64,000 nt of DNA from an uncultured Eubacteriales bacterium (lineage in GTDB: Bacteria > Bacillota > Clostridia > Lachnospirales > Bianqueaceae): assembly GCA_900315265.1 (NCBI GenBank), contig OMYN01000008.1:1-64000 (forward strand), given 5' to 3'. Positions 49,834 to 60,000 of this stretch are shown in pieces. The position numbers and the translations under genes were made by a program. The notes beneath the pieces are model-generated. The model was not told the origin of the DNA and did not search any database. It was given only the letters and a program-made list of their open reading frames with translations. How positions within the stretch are numbered: position 1 is the stretch's first letter; every line of letters begins with the position of its first letter.

Positions 49834-49905
49834 GCGCGAATGGCTCAGAGGTAGAGCATCGCCTTGCCAAGGCGAGGGTCGCGAGTTCGAATCTCGTTTC
49901 GCGCT
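49834..49905 (+). tRNA. tRNA-Gly (GCC)
   Basis: 72 bases. Acceptor GCGCGAA/TTCGCGC, anticodon stem TCGCC/GGCGA with loop TTGCCAA, anticodon GCC. T-arm CGAGTTCGAATCTCG. CCA is not encoded. Confidence 0.93.
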
Positions 49906-49911
49906 CTGTTT

Positions 49912-49958
49912 AAAAGCCCTTAGAAACCGTATGGCTGCGGTTATCTAAGGGCTTTTTA
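49912..49958 (+). terminator. Terminator of the tRNA cluster
   Basis: AAAGCCCTTAGA and TCTAAGGGCTTT enclose an inner AACCG/CGGTT hairpin, followed by TTTACT. Confidence 0.87.
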
Positions 49959-50025
49959 CTGTTGAAAACCATAATTTATATTCATTCCGACTGTCGGAAG
50001 TTTTTACTGGCAGATATATTAATTT

Positions 50026-50622
50026 TTATTTATTGAACTCAAAGACATATTTTTCGAAGGCATTGATGACTTTGGTGGAACCGTAGGTTTCCTCGCGTTT
50101 GATCCGGTAATCGTAGTTCATGTGATTATGGCCGTGTACCATATAAGCCGGGTGATAACGGTCCATCAGATCGTTGAATGCTTTAAAACCACGGTGGGCC
50201 AGATCCTCGCCGTCTCCTATACCGACGGCCGGCGCGTGAGTCAGCAGGATATCGAAGCCTTTATGAAAGAGGATAGAGAAGGCCATGGAAGAGACCCGTT
50301 TTTTCATCTGGTTTTCTGTATACTGAAAAGGACCGTCGTTATATTTCATGGAACCGCCGAAACCTAAGATACGCACTCCGTTGACTGTGATCAGGCGGTC
50401 GTCAGCCTCAAGGCATCCTTCCGGAGGCTTGGTCAGATACTGTTTATCATGGTTTCCGGGAACGTATACGACCGGGGCTTTGCACATGGTTGCCAGAAAG
50501 GTAAGATATTCGGATTTCAGATCGCCGCAGCAAAGGATCAGATCGATATCCTTAACGTAGTTCTTGTCAAAATAGTCCCACAGGAACTTGGATTCCTGGT
50601 CTGCAACTGCAAGGATCTTCAT
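50026..50622 (-). CDS. Calcineurin-like metallophosphoesterase
   Basis: A 198-residue protein from ATG 50622, behind AAAGGGAG; an upstream frame extension has no site. Motifs are MKILAVADQES (the first Asp-x-His motif altered to AD-Q), CCGDL, VPGNHDK, THAP and HGHNHMNY, giving most of the two-metal site. The change of the first metal motif from DxH to DQE is notable but seen in some subfamilies. The substrate is unknown. Confidence 0.85.
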   Translation of the reverse strand: MKILAVADQESKFLWDYFDKNYVKDIDLILCCGDLKSEYLTFLATMCKAPVVYVPGNHDKQYLTKPPEGCLEADDRLITVNGVRILGFGGSMKYNDGPFQYTENQMKKRVSSMAFSILFHKGFDILLTHAPAVGIGDGEDLAHRGFKAFNDLMDRYHPAYMVHGHNHMNYDYRIKREETYGSTKVINAFEKYVFEFNK

Positions 50623-50669
50623 GGAGGCTCCCTTTCTTTTCAATATAAGCAAAGTCCGTTAATACGGGC

Positions 50670-50699
50670 ATTATAGCATTTTCGGTCAAGGGCAGGCAA
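50670..50699 (-). promoter_or_regulatory. Sigma-A promoter for the phosphoesterase
   Basis: On the minus strand: TTGCCT (50694-50699), 18 bases, TATAAT (50670-50675). Confidence 0.55.
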
Positions 50700-50746
50700 A
50701 TTGTTTGTAAAGGCAAGTCTGTGCTTAATTTTTAACAAGTTGTTCA

Positions 50747-50775
50747 TTGAAAACAGATCCCGGGCAACCTATAAT
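50747..50775 (+). promoter_or_regulatory. Sigma-A promoter for the aromatic amino acid operon
   Basis: TTGAAA at 50747-50752, 17 bases, TATAAT at 50770-50775. No T-box, trp leader or TRAP-type repeat is seen in the short leader. Confidence 0.8.
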
Positions 50776-50829
50776 AGGTTAGAATTAGATAATTGCCGTA
50801 TTGTCTGAAATTGTAGGAGCATGTTTGCT

Positions 50830-51732
50830 ATGAAAAAAGCTGCGTTACCTTTTACCACGATCTCGGTCGTTGGGCTGGGCCTGATGGGGACTTCCCTGAT
50901 CGAAGCCTGCGAAGACGCCGGGACGGTTACTGCTTACGGGATGGGCCGCAATCCGGTATCCATTCAAAAAGGGATCCGGGATAAAGTACTTGCTGACGGT
51001 GCAGTGCTGGGGCAGGAAGACGATCATGCAAGGAAGCTTCTTGCCGGAAGCGATCTGATCGTACTGGCCATGTATCCGTCCGGCCTGCTTCCCTTTATTG
51101 AGACTTACCGTGACAGCTTTTCCAAGGGAACGATCGTGATCGATATCTGCGGCCTTAAAGGGGCTTTTGTGGATAAAGCCCAGGCCCTGATGCCGGAGGG
51201 AGTCGAATATATCGGTACCCATCCCATGGCGGGACGGGAAACCAGCGGATACGACGCGGCCAACAGCGAATTGTTTCTGGGCACCAGCTTTCTGATCGCA
51301 CCGACGGACAAGAATACGGAAGAAAATATCGACAGGATCATCCGGCTGGCAAAAGCGATCGGCTGCGCCCGCATCCGCAAAGTCAGCCCTGAAGAACACG
51401 ATGTCATCATAGCTTATACCAGCCACATGCCGCATGTGCTGGCCTCATCCCTGATCAATTGCTGGAACGGGACAGAGGACATTGCTTCCTTTACCGGCGG
51501 TTCCTTCAGGGACGCGACAAGGGTCGCGCAGATCAACAGCCGTTTGTGGACCCAGCTTTTTCTGGATAACAAGGGGCCGCTGATGAAGGAGCTGGACGAT
51601 TTTCAAAAGGAGCTGGACACCTTTAAAAAGGCCCTGGCAGAAGACGATGCGGAAGCCATGAATGCTTTTCTGGACCGGTCCTGCCAGCGTAAAACTGCCT
51701 GGAACGAAAGACGGGACCGTTATCATGAGTGA
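50830..51732 (+). CDS. tyrA: Prephenate dehydrogenase
   Basis: A 300-residue protein. ATG 50830 is preferred over 50821 because the GGAG site lies ten bases upstream of it and only one from the other. The Rossmann motif VVGLGLMGTSLIEA begins the protein. GTHPMAGRETSGYD and SHMPHVLASSLIN hold substrate-binding and catalytic His residues. It makes 4-hydroxyphenylpyruvate for tyrosine. It lacks an ACT domain, so feedback control may differ. It overlaps aroA by eight bases. Confidence 0.93.
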   Translation: MKKAALPFTTISVVGLGLMGTSLIEACEDAGTVTAYGMGRNPVSIQKGIRDKVLADGAVLGQEDDHARKLLAGSDLIVLAMYPSGLLPFIETYRDSFSKGTIVIDICGLKGAFVDKAQALMPEGVEYIGTHPMAGRETSGYDAANSELFLGTSFLIAPTDKNTEENIDRIIRLAKAIGCARIRKVSPEEHDVIIAYTSHMPHVLASSLINCWNGTEDIASFTGGSFRDATRVAQINSRLWTQLFLDNKGPLMKELDDFQKELDTFKKALAEDDAEAMNAFLDRSCQRKTAWNERRDRYHE

Positions 51733-53011
51733 AAAGTATATAGGACCCGGCAGGGTAGGGGGCAGTATCGTCATACCGGCTTCCAAGAGCCTTTGCCACA
51801 GGGCTATCCTGATGGCCTCACTGGCACAGGGACGGTCCCTTATCGATAATGTTTATTTTTCCAAGGACGTAGAGGCGACTTTGCAGGTGGCCCGCATACT
51901 GGGAACTAAGGTTCAGGCAGACGGAAGCCGGGTCCTGATCGACGGCTGCGGGATCCATGCGGGAAGCAGTCAAAGAGCTGCCAGTGGACCGACCCTGATC
52001 GACTGTTCCGAATCCGGTTCGACCCTTCGTTTTGTTGTGCCGATCCTGTCGATCGCGGGCATACCGGCAACCTTTACCGGCCGCGGCAAACTTCCCGAGC
52101 GCCCCATGGATGTTTACTACCGATTATTCGATCAGCAGGGTATAGCCTATCAGACGAGAAACGGGAAACTGCCTCTTACGGTGACCGGCCGTCTTTCGGG
52201 CGGTCAGATCTGTATCGACGGCAGTGTCAGCTCCCAATTTGTTACCGGCCTTTTGATGGCGCTTCCTCTGGCAAAGGAAGATTCCGTGCTGACGATCAGC
52301 GGGACCTTTGCCTCTCGTCCATATGTTGACCTGACACTGGGTATGTCCCGGCGCTTCGGCATCCGGATCGATGAAAAAGACGACCATACCTTTGTAATCA
52401 AAGGAAATCAGACCTACCGGGCGGCCAATCTTTCTGTCGAAGCAGATGCTTCCCAGGCTGCCTTCATGGCAGCGGCAGGGTTGATCGCTGCCGGTGATCA
52501 GGGCCTTATGATCGAGGGACTTGACCCTGAGACCAGGCAGGGAGACCTTGCCTTTTTGAAATTTGCCGCCTCCATGGGAGGACACATCGAGTGGACAGAG
52601 AAAGGCTTGAAGGTCAAAAGGTCGGATCTTAGAGGGGATCACGTATTCGACTGCGAAAACTGCCCGGATATCGTGCCTATCTTAGCCGTACTGGCTGCCT
52701 ACGATCACGGAACAGTTACCATTACCCATGCCGAACGGCTGAGGATCAAAGAATCCGACCGCCTGCAGGCGATGACGGAAGAAATGACAAAAGCAGGAGC
52801 TGCCATTGAGCAGACGCCGGATGGATTGATCATTAAAGGAGGACGCCCCCTTCAGGGTGGAACGGTCCAGGCCTGGAATGATCACCGCATTGCCATGAGT
52901 ATGGCGGTCGCTGCGCTGGGGAGCCGGGAGGGTATCACCATCCGGGGAGCCGAGTGCATCAGTAAATCATGGCCTACCTTTTTTGAGGATCTGGCAGCGG
53001 TCACACAATAA
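51725..53011 (+). CDS. aroA: 3-phosphoshikimate 1-carboxyvinyltransferase (EPSP synthase)
   Basis: A 428-residue protein from ATG 51725, the family length; longer starts lie inside tyrA. IPASKSLCHRAIL, SESGSTLRFVVPI, GRGKLPERPM and NDHRIAMSMAVAALGS are the shikimate-phosphate and PEP sites. It carries out step six of the shikimate pathway. Confidence 0.96.
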   Translation: MSEKYIGPGRVGGSIVIPASKSLCHRAILMASLAQGRSLIDNVYFSKDVEATLQVARILGTKVQADGSRVLIDGCGIHAGSSQRAASGPTLIDCSESGSTLRFVVPILSIAGIPATFTGRGKLPERPMDVYYRLFDQQGIAYQTRNGKLPLTVTGRLSGGQICIDGSVSSQFVTGLLMALPLAKEDSVLTISGTFASRPYVDLTLGMSRRFGIRIDEKDDHTFVIKGNQTYRAANLSVEADASQAAFMAAAGLIAAGDQGLMIEGLDPETRQGDLAFLKFAASMGGHIEWTEKGLKVKRSDLRGDHVFDCENCPDIVPILAVLAAYDHGTVTITHAERLRIKESDRLQAMTEEMTKAGAAIEQTPDGLIIKGGRPLQGGTVQAWNDHRIAMSMAVAALGSREGITIRGAECISKSWPTFFEDLAAVTQ

Positions 53012-53025
53012 TATTTGAGGAAATT

Positions 53026-54099
53026 ATGAGTAATACCTACGGACAGAGTATCAGACTTTCGATTTTCGGAGAATCGCACGGCAAGGCGATCGGCATGGTG
53101 CTGGACGGTGTCGAGCCGGGCGTTTCCATCGACATGGATCAGCTGGAATTCCAGATGAAAAGGCGGGCGCCGGGCGGAGCTCTGGCGACTTCCCGCAAAG
53201 AAGCCGATCAGGTAGAGTTCGTTTCAGGCATTTTGAACGGAAAGACCTGCGCCAGCCCTATCTGCGGGATCATTGCCAACACCAACACTCATTCTCAGGA
53301 TTATGCCAATCTGGCAGCCTGGATGAGGCCTTCCCACGCCGATTATCCCGCATATATGAAATATCACGGTTTTAATGACATCCGGGGAGGCGGCCATTTT
53401 TCTGGACGCCTGACAACGCCTTTGGTAGCCGCCGGTGAGATCTGCAACCGTGCCTTATGCAATCACATGCCTCTGCAGGCAGGAAGCCACATCGTCAAAC
53501 TGGGAGAATATGAGGAACCATTATGGTCGGATATCCTGCCGGACGTGCTGGCATCTCATGAGAAATTGGCCATCCCCTGCCAGGATCCGGATCGGGTTGC
53601 TTCGATCATTGAAAAAGCCCGTATGGATATGGACAGCGTGGGCGGCATCGTGGAAACAGCTTTATGGGGCGTTCCCGTCGGCCTGGGCGATCCCTTCTTT
53701 GACTCGATGGAAAGCCGCCTGTCCCATATCCTGTTCTCGGTACCGGCGGTCAAAGGGGTCATGTTCGGCGCCGGCGACGGATTTGCCTCGATGAAAGGTT
53801 CCGAAGCAAACGATCCTTATTACTTTGACAACGAAGCCCTGGTCAAGACGAGGACCAATCATAACGGCGGGATCTTAGGCGGTATTACGACGGGAATGCC
53901 CATCGTTTTCCGCACCATCATCAAACCGACTGCTTCGATTGGTAAAAAGCAGATGTCCGTCAACCTTCAGACAGGGCAGGAGGAAGAGGGGCAGATCAAG
54001 GGACGGCACGATCCCTGTATCGTTTTACGGGCGGTCCCGGTACTGGAAGCTGCGGCCAAGATTGCGGTCTACGACGCGTTCAGGGAGGGTAAATTTTAA
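53026..54099 (+). CDS. aroC: Chorismate synthase
   Basis: A 357-residue FMN-dependent enzyme. SIFGESHGKAIGMVLDG, HADYPAYMKY, RGGGHFSGRLTTPLVAAGEI and KQMSVNLQTG are its signatures. It completes chorismate and shares one base with pheA. Confidence 0.97.
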   Translation: MSNTYGQSIRLSIFGESHGKAIGMVLDGVEPGVSIDMDQLEFQMKRRAPGGALATSRKEADQVEFVSGILNGKTCASPICGIIANTNTHSQDYANLAAWMRPSHADYPAYMKYHGFNDIRGGGHFSGRLTTPLVAAGEICNRALCNHMPLQAGSHIVKLGEYEEPLWSDILPDVLASHEKLAIPCQDPDRVASIIEKARMDMDSVGGIVETALWGVPVGLGDPFFDSMESRLSHILFSVPAVKGVMFGAGDGFASMKGSEANDPYYFDNEALVKTRTNHNGGILGGITTGMPIVFRTIIKPTASIGKKQMSVNLQTGQEEEGQIKGRHDPCIVLRAVPVLEAAAKIAVYDAFREGKF

Positions 54100-55190
54100 T
54101 GAGAGATCTGTCAGAAGTCCGCAAGGATATCAACAAAGTCGACGATCAGATGAGCCGCCTGTTCGCGGAGCGCATGGATCTTGCCAAAGAAGTCGGCGAA
54201 TATAAAAAAGCTCATGATCTTCCGGTCTTCGTTCCCGAACGGGAAGCCGAGATCCTGGAGAAAAAAAGGCAGGCCTTCCCCAACCGCGACGAGGAATTTT
54301 TAAAAGCACTGACGGAATTTTACCAGACCCTGATGGACCTTTCCAAAGAGGAACAGAAGCGCATCATCGGAAAGCCTCTGCCTATTGGCTTTTACGGAGT
54401 GGAAGGTTCCTTTACCCAGGAAGCCTTTTTCCAAATGTTCGGCCGTATGACCCAGGGCATTTCCTACCAGACCTTCCGGTCCATGTTTGAAGCGGTCCGG
54501 GACGGCTCCCTTCGCTACGCCGTTGTGCCTTTGGAAAATTCCCTTACCGGTATCATCGATGATGTCTACGACCTTATGGGTGAGTTCAATTTTTACATCA
54601 TCAGGGAATGCTCGGTACGCATCCGTCAGAATCTGCTGGGCCCGGAAGGCAGTCAGATCTCGGATATCCGGCAGGTATATTCACATCCCCAAGGTTTTGC
54701 CCAGTCTTCGGACTTTTTGAGCGCCTATCCGGACTGGCAGCTGATCCCCTACTATAACACCTCCCGCAGCGCCAAGCTGGTAGCGGATTCCAAGGACAAG
54801 AGCAAGGCCTGCATCGCGTCGGGAGAATGTGCCCGCCTGTACGGTTTGAAAGTCCTGTCACCGGACATTATGGATAATGCCGAGAATTTTACCCGCTTTG
54901 CCGCGATCAGCCCTAATATGGAGAGCAGTCAGGATGCGGACGCTATCAGCCTGTATTTTACACTGACCCATAAACCGGGCAGTCTGTACGGGGTGCTGGA
55001 GGAATTTTCCAAGCATGATCTGAATATCTTTCGTATCGATTCGAGGCCTATCAAGGGCAAGGTGTGGGAGTATGCCTTTTTCGTAGATGTCGAGGGAAAT
55101 CTGCAGGATCCGGATGTGGTCGAGGCTCTTAAAGGAGTCCGGTCCCACTGCCTGTCCTGGCACGTCCTTGGCAATTATAAGAAGCCATGA
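54099..55190 (+). CDS. pheA: Chorismate mutase/prephenate dehydratase (P-protein)
   Basis: A 363-residue fusion. Residues 1-90 are an AroQ mutase ([20 protein letters not shown]). The dehydratase spans about 95-280 ([44 protein letters not shown]). The ACT domain lies at about 290-363 ([20 protein letters not shown] with RIDSRPI). It makes phenylpyruvate and is probably inhibited by phenylalanine through the ACT domain. Confidence 0.95.
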   Translation: MRDLSEVRKDINKVDDQMSRLFAERMDLAKEVGEYKKAHDLPVFVPEREAEILEKKRQAFPNRDEEFLKALTEFYQTLMDLSKEEQKRIIGKPLPIGFYGVEGSFTQEAFFQMFGRMTQGISYQTFRSMFEAVRDGSLRYAVVPLENSLTGIIDDVYDLMGEFNFYIIRECSVRIRQNLLGPEGSQISDIRQVYSHPQGFAQSSDFLSAYPDWQLIPYYNTSRSAKLVADSKDKSKACIASGECARLYGLKVLSPDIMDNAENFTRFAAISPNMESSQDADAISLYFTLTHKPGSLYGVLEEFSKHDLNIFRIDSRPIKGKVWEYAFFVDVEGNLQDPDVVEALKGVRSHCLSWHVLGNYKKP

Positions 55191-55678
55191 CAGATGTGAC
55201 CATTTACACTGACGGAGCCTGCCGGGGAAATCCCGGCCCTGGCGGTTACGGCTGCCTACTATTGTATACGGACCCTAACGGGCAGGAACATAAGAAAGAA
55301 ATCAGCGCCGGCTACCGGCTGACGACTAACAATCGTATGGAGATCATGGCCGTTATAGCCGGACTGGAACTATTGAAGGTGCCCTGCCGGGTAGAGCTGT
55401 ATTCCGATTCCCAGTATGTCGTCAACGCCGTTGAAAAAGGATGGGCGGCCAAATGGCAGCGTTTCGGCTGGTATAAAGACAGCAAACATAAAGAAAAAGC
55501 AAAAAACGAGGACCTTTGGAAAAGGCTGCTGCCTCTTCTTGAAATGCATCAGGTGACCTTTCACTGGGTCAAAGGGCATGCGGACAACGATTATAACAAC
55601 CGCTGCGATGCCCTGGCGGTAGCCGCCGCTCAGGATAAGCAGCATCTATTGGAAGATCATCATTATCAAGCGGGGTGA
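55187..55678 (+). CDS. rnhA: Ribonuclease HI
   Basis: A 163-residue enzyme. [38 protein letters not shown] and [15 protein letters not shown] hold the acidic catalytic residues (Asp, Glu, Asp, Asp). It removes RNA from RNA-DNA hybrids. It overlaps pheA by four bases. Confidence 0.96.
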   Translation: MTDVTIYTDGACRGNPGPGGYGCLLLYTDPNGQEHKKEISAGYRLTTNNRMEIMAVIAGLELLKVPCRVELYSDSQYVVNAVEKGWAAKWQRFGWYKDSKHKEKAKNEDLWKRLLPLLEMHQVTFHWVKGHADNDYNNRCDALAVAAAQDKQHLLEDHHYQAG

Positions 55679-55683
55679 TAAAG

Positions 55684-56496
55684 ATGGAAATACAGGATTG
55701 GCGTACTTTTTTAGTCCCATATAACCAGGCGGTAGCGGAGCTTCTGGTAAAATTCCGCAATATCCAGTATGAATACAAGAACCTGGGGACTTATTCGCCG
55801 GTCGAACAGGTGACCGGACGGGTTAAGACCATCAGCAGTATCCTGCAGAAGATGGCCAAAAATAACATTGCTTTTGAAGATCTGGAAGAAAGAATGTCCG
55901 ATATCGCCGGTATCCGTATCATCTGCCAGTTCGTGGAAGACATCGATATCGTGGTAAAGCTGATCCGTGAACGTAAAGATATGGAGATCACGGAAGAGAC
56001 CAACTATATTTCTCATAAAAAAGCCAGCGGCTACCGCAGCTATCACATTATCATCAATTATCCGGTCTATACGGCTCTGGGCACCAAAAACGTAAGGGCT
56101 GAGATCCAGATCCGGACCCTGGGCATGAATTTCTGGTCCATCATCGAACATTCTCTTTCTTACAAATACCGCGGCCAGCTCCCGCCGGGAGTTTCGGAAA
56201 GGCTGACCAACGCTGCGGAAGCCGCTTTTAATATGGATCAGGAAATGTCAGCGATCCGCAGTGAGATCCTGAATGCCCAGGGCACCTTCGAACACCAGGC
56301 AAAAGTGGTAAGCGATGCCATGAATAATATTCAATCCATTTATCAGCAGAGTGAAAAGATCGCCATGAGAGAGGCGCAGGAAACACTGCTTGAACTGGTA
56401 AAGGAAAATAAAATGGATGAGATCCGTGATTTCAGCCACCAGCTGGATGCGATCGCGGCCCACCACAAGATACAGAATCTGAGTAATCAGGATTAA
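55684..56496 (+). CDS. Small alarmone synthetase ((p)ppGpp synthetase, RelA/SpoT domain)
   Basis: A 270-residue protein from ATG 55684; GTG 55675 overlaps the ribosome site GCGGGGTGAT. The synthetase domain is at about 20-200: GRVKTISSILQKMAK, MSDIAGIRIICQF, SHKKASGYRSYHIII, AEIQIRTLGMNFWSIIEHS. There is no HD hydrolase, TGS or ACT domain. It resembles RelQ-type enzymes but has a C-terminal helical extension of about 60 residues. It makes (p)ppGpp. Confidence 0.93.
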   Translation: MEIQDWRTFLVPYNQAVAELLVKFRNIQYEYKNLGTYSPVEQVTGRVKTISSILQKMAKNNIAFEDLEERMSDIAGIRIICQFVEDIDIVVKLIRERKDMEITEETNYISHKKASGYRSYHIIINYPVYTALGTKNVRAEIQIRTLGMNFWSIIEHSLSYKYRGQLPPGVSERLTNAAEAAFNMDQEMSAIRSEILNAQGTFEHQAKVVSDAMNNIQSIYQQSEKIAMREAQETLLELVKENKMDEIRDFSHQLDAIAAHHKIQNLSNQD

Positions 56497-56535
56497 ATAA
56501 TCAAAACGGGGCTCAAGTAAAACGGAGGCAGCAAG

Positions 56536-57030
56536 ATGAGATGTCCTTATTGCGGAGCGGAAGACACAAGGGTCGTTGATTCACGGTCGCTTGACGACGG
56601 GATCGCGATCCGCAGGCGCCGGGAGTGTGAAAAATGCGGAAAGCGCTTTACAACAAAAGAAATCGTGGAGTCCGTGCCCATCGTCGTCATCAAAAAGGAT
56701 GGCAGCCGTCAGGAATTCGACCGTAAAAAACTGATCGAGAGGATCCTCAGAGCCTGTCAGAAGCGAAAGGTTTCGATGGAATCGATCGAACAGCTGGCGG
56801 ACCATATCGAAAATGAGGCCATGAAAAAGCCGCGCCGGGAGATCTCGACCCGTGAGATCGGAGACCTGGTCCTTCAGGGCCTGTGGTCGATCGATCAGGT
56901 GGCATATGTGCGTTTCGCGTCGGTCTACCGCGATTTCGAAAGCCTGGACTCTTTCATGGATGCCATCAAAAACCTGAAAGATACCGAGCCGGACAAGGAA
57001 GGAAAAGATCCGCAGAAAGAAACGGAATAA
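56536..57030 (+). CDS. nrdR: Transcriptional repressor NrdR
   Basis: A 164-residue protein. MRCPYCGAEDTRVVDSR and RRRECEKCGKRFTT form the zinc ribbon, and the ATP-cone spans about 49-139 (VVIKKDGSRQEFDRKKL). It represses ribonucleotide reductase genes when dATP is high. The last 15 residues are acidic and polar. Confidence 0.96.
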   Translation: MRCPYCGAEDTRVVDSRSLDDGIAIRRRRECEKCGKRFTTKEIVESVPIVVIKKDGSRQEFDRKKLIERILRACQKRKVSMESIEQLADHIENEAMKKPRREISTREIGDLVLQGLWSIDQVAYVRFASVYRDFESLDSFMDAIKNLKDTEPDKEGKDPQKETE

Positions 57031-57055
57031 GGCTAAAACAAGAGGGGGCATCAAA

Positions 57056-60000
57056 GTGGCTGGAACGTTTTCACCTTCGATCCGTCAGAAAAACATCATC
57101 CGGCACCGCGACGGCAATCTGCTGGTTTCGGCAGCCGCCGGTTCGGGTAAAACAGCCGTATTGGTGGAGCGAGTCGCCGCTTTACTGACCAGTCCCAAAG
57201 ACCCGGTCTCGATCGATCAGCTGCTGATCGTGACCTTTTCCAATGAAGCGGCCCGCCAGATGAAAGAGCGGATCAGCAGCCGTCTGGAGGAATTGGCGGA
57301 CGAAGCCCAGGGCCCTCTTAAGGACCGGCTGCTGGATCAGATCCGCCTGATCCCCATGGCCTCGATCTGTACCAATAACGCCTTCTCGCTGTCCTTATTG
57401 AAGGATTATGTAACCCGTATCGAAATGGTCGATCCGGGCTTTCGGGTAGCGGACGAGGCAGAAATACAGCTTTTGAACAGTGACTGCTTGAAAACGGTCA
57501 TGGAACGTTTCTATACCGATAGTTTAGCGGATCCGGATAAGCCTGCCAGTAAGGATTTCTTTGCTTTTGTCGCCTCCTATGGGTCCAATTATGATGATTC
57601 CGGGGCCCAGGAAATGCTGCTGGATATCTACAGCTTTATGATGAACGATCCCGATCCGGTCGGCTGGCTGAACCGGTCGGTCGATCAGCAGGATCCGGAT
57701 ACCTGGAAAGAAAGGGATCCTTGGCAGGAAGATGCCCGGAAAGCTCTTCTTTCTTCTATCACTGACTATATGGACCAGATCCGTCTCAGGCAGTCCATCT
57801 ACCAAAGATATGCCGGCAATAAAACAGCCGATAAGATAACTGCGGAATGCCGGGACCTTCTGACGGAACTGGAAACGCTGCAGAAGCAGGGACAGATCTC
57901 ACAGATGGCTGTGAAAATAGAAGACACAGAACTAAGCCGCAATCTGAAGACCATTCTGTCGGAAGAAGACAAAGCTTTGCTGGACACGATACAGCCCGGC
58001 AATATTAAAGTAGATATAAGGAAAGAGTATAACTACGTATATTCGACAGGAAACCGTGAACGCATGCGGTCCTTTACGGCTCCTGCCATGAGAGGCATGC
58101 GGATGGTCCTGTTAGCTTTTCTCGATGAAGTCGTTCATGAAAAGCAGCAGCGTAACATTCTGGAATTTCATGATTTCGAACAATATGCTCTGAAGATCCT
58201 GTCTGACCCCAAGGGGCCGGACGGCGACAGCGATGTAGCCAGGAACCTTCAAAACCGGTACCGCTATATTTTTATCGACGAATATCAGGACAGCAACGAG
58301 ATCCAGGAACAGACTATTTACCATATAGCCAGAAAGGTCAAGGGACGGCCTGTCGATGTCTTTATGGTAGGAGACGTCAAGCAAAGCATCTATCAGTTCC
58401 GCCATGCCGATCCTACTTTATTTGCGGATAAATATAACCATTATGGGATCGATCCCATTGAAAAAAGGCTGAGGACGGAAAAAACCGATAAGTACCACCT
58501 GGAAGGTCTTATGAAAACGGGCAGGCAGGACGTACGGAATAGTCTTCGCAATGACCGTAAGATCCTGCTGTCGGTCAACTACCGCAGCCAGCAGCCTGTT
58601 CTGGACGCAGTCAACTATATCTTCCAGTCGGTCATGATCAAAGAAGTCGGAGATATTGCCTACGGGCCCAAGGAAAGGCTCAATCCCAGGCCGGGCCTGG
58701 ATCCATCTTCCTGTAAAGGGAAAAGCGGCCCCTCCTGTGGACTTACGGTCATTGAAAATTGTCAGACCACAGCTGACGGCATCCGGCAGGAAGGGGAATT
58801 TATCGGAAAGACTATAGGCAGATTAGTCAAGAAGGACGGTTATCAATATCACGATATCGTGGTCCTGGTCAGGACTGCCGAGACGGGACGGATCATCGCG
58901 GACGCGCTGGGGCAGCTTTCGATCCCCTGTTATGCGGAGTCCAAAGAAAACTTTTATTCAGCACTGGAGATCAGGACTATGATCAACCTGCTCAGGGTCA
59001 TTGATAACCCCCGCCAGGACATTCCATTGCTGGGTGTGCTTTTGTCGCCGATCGGAGGGATGACCGATCAGGATCTGGCCCTGATGCGCCTTTGTGCTGC
59101 CAAGGATCCGGAACATAAGGAAATTCTGCTGGATTCGCTCAAAAAGGCGGCGGAAGAAGTAAAAGAGACGGACCATATGGATCCGGAAGAGGCCGCTATG
59201 TGCCGAAAAGCCGCTGATTTCCTGACAAGGCTGGAAAGATGGCGGACGCTGTCAAGGCGTCTTATCGTGCATGATCTGATCTGGCAGCTTTATCAGGAGA
59301 CCGGTTATTATCTGTATGCTTCGGCCATGCAGGGGGGCAGCCGCCGGCGTATGAATCTGGATCTTTTATTGAATAAGGCCATCGATTTTGAAAGGGGTAG
59401 TTTCAGCGGCCTTTACCAATTCCTTCGTTTTATCGAGAAAATGGAGGAGAGACAGGTCATCGAGAACGAAGCCCGTCTGTACAGCGAAAGTGAAAATATA
59501 GTCCGCATCATGACCATCCACAAAAGCAAGGGTCTGGAATTCCCGGTCGTTTTTCTTGCCGGCCTGAACAAGTCTTTCAATAAGCGCGATATCGTTAAAA
59601 ATTATGTCGTCGATGATAAGCTGGGGATCGGGGCTAAGGCGGTAGATTACGAACAAAAGGCCGTTTATTCATCTCCCTCTTTTGATATCGTTTCGGAGCA
59701 TAAGAAGCAGTCTCAGATGGCGGAAGAGGTGCGTATCCTTTACGTTGCCATGACCAGGGCCGTTGAAAAGCTTTATCTGATGGCCTCGGATAAAAACGAG
59801 TGCGCGATCGATATGACTTCGGCCGGGGAAAAAGATAAGGATCCGCATTTTCGTTTAAACCCCGATGAACTGATGGCCTGCAAGAGTTATTACGATATGA
59901 TCTCAAAGGTCATCAACGGAAAGGGAGGAAAGGTCTTCGATCTGTCGGTCATCCAGGCTGAGGCAGGACAGGAACAGGGCTTGATGACTGTACCGGACCA

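Noticed and set aside
50653-50829. T-box or attenuator before the aromatic operon
   Set aside because: After the promoter only about 45 leader bases remain, too short for a T-box, and no GGTGG-type motif is present.
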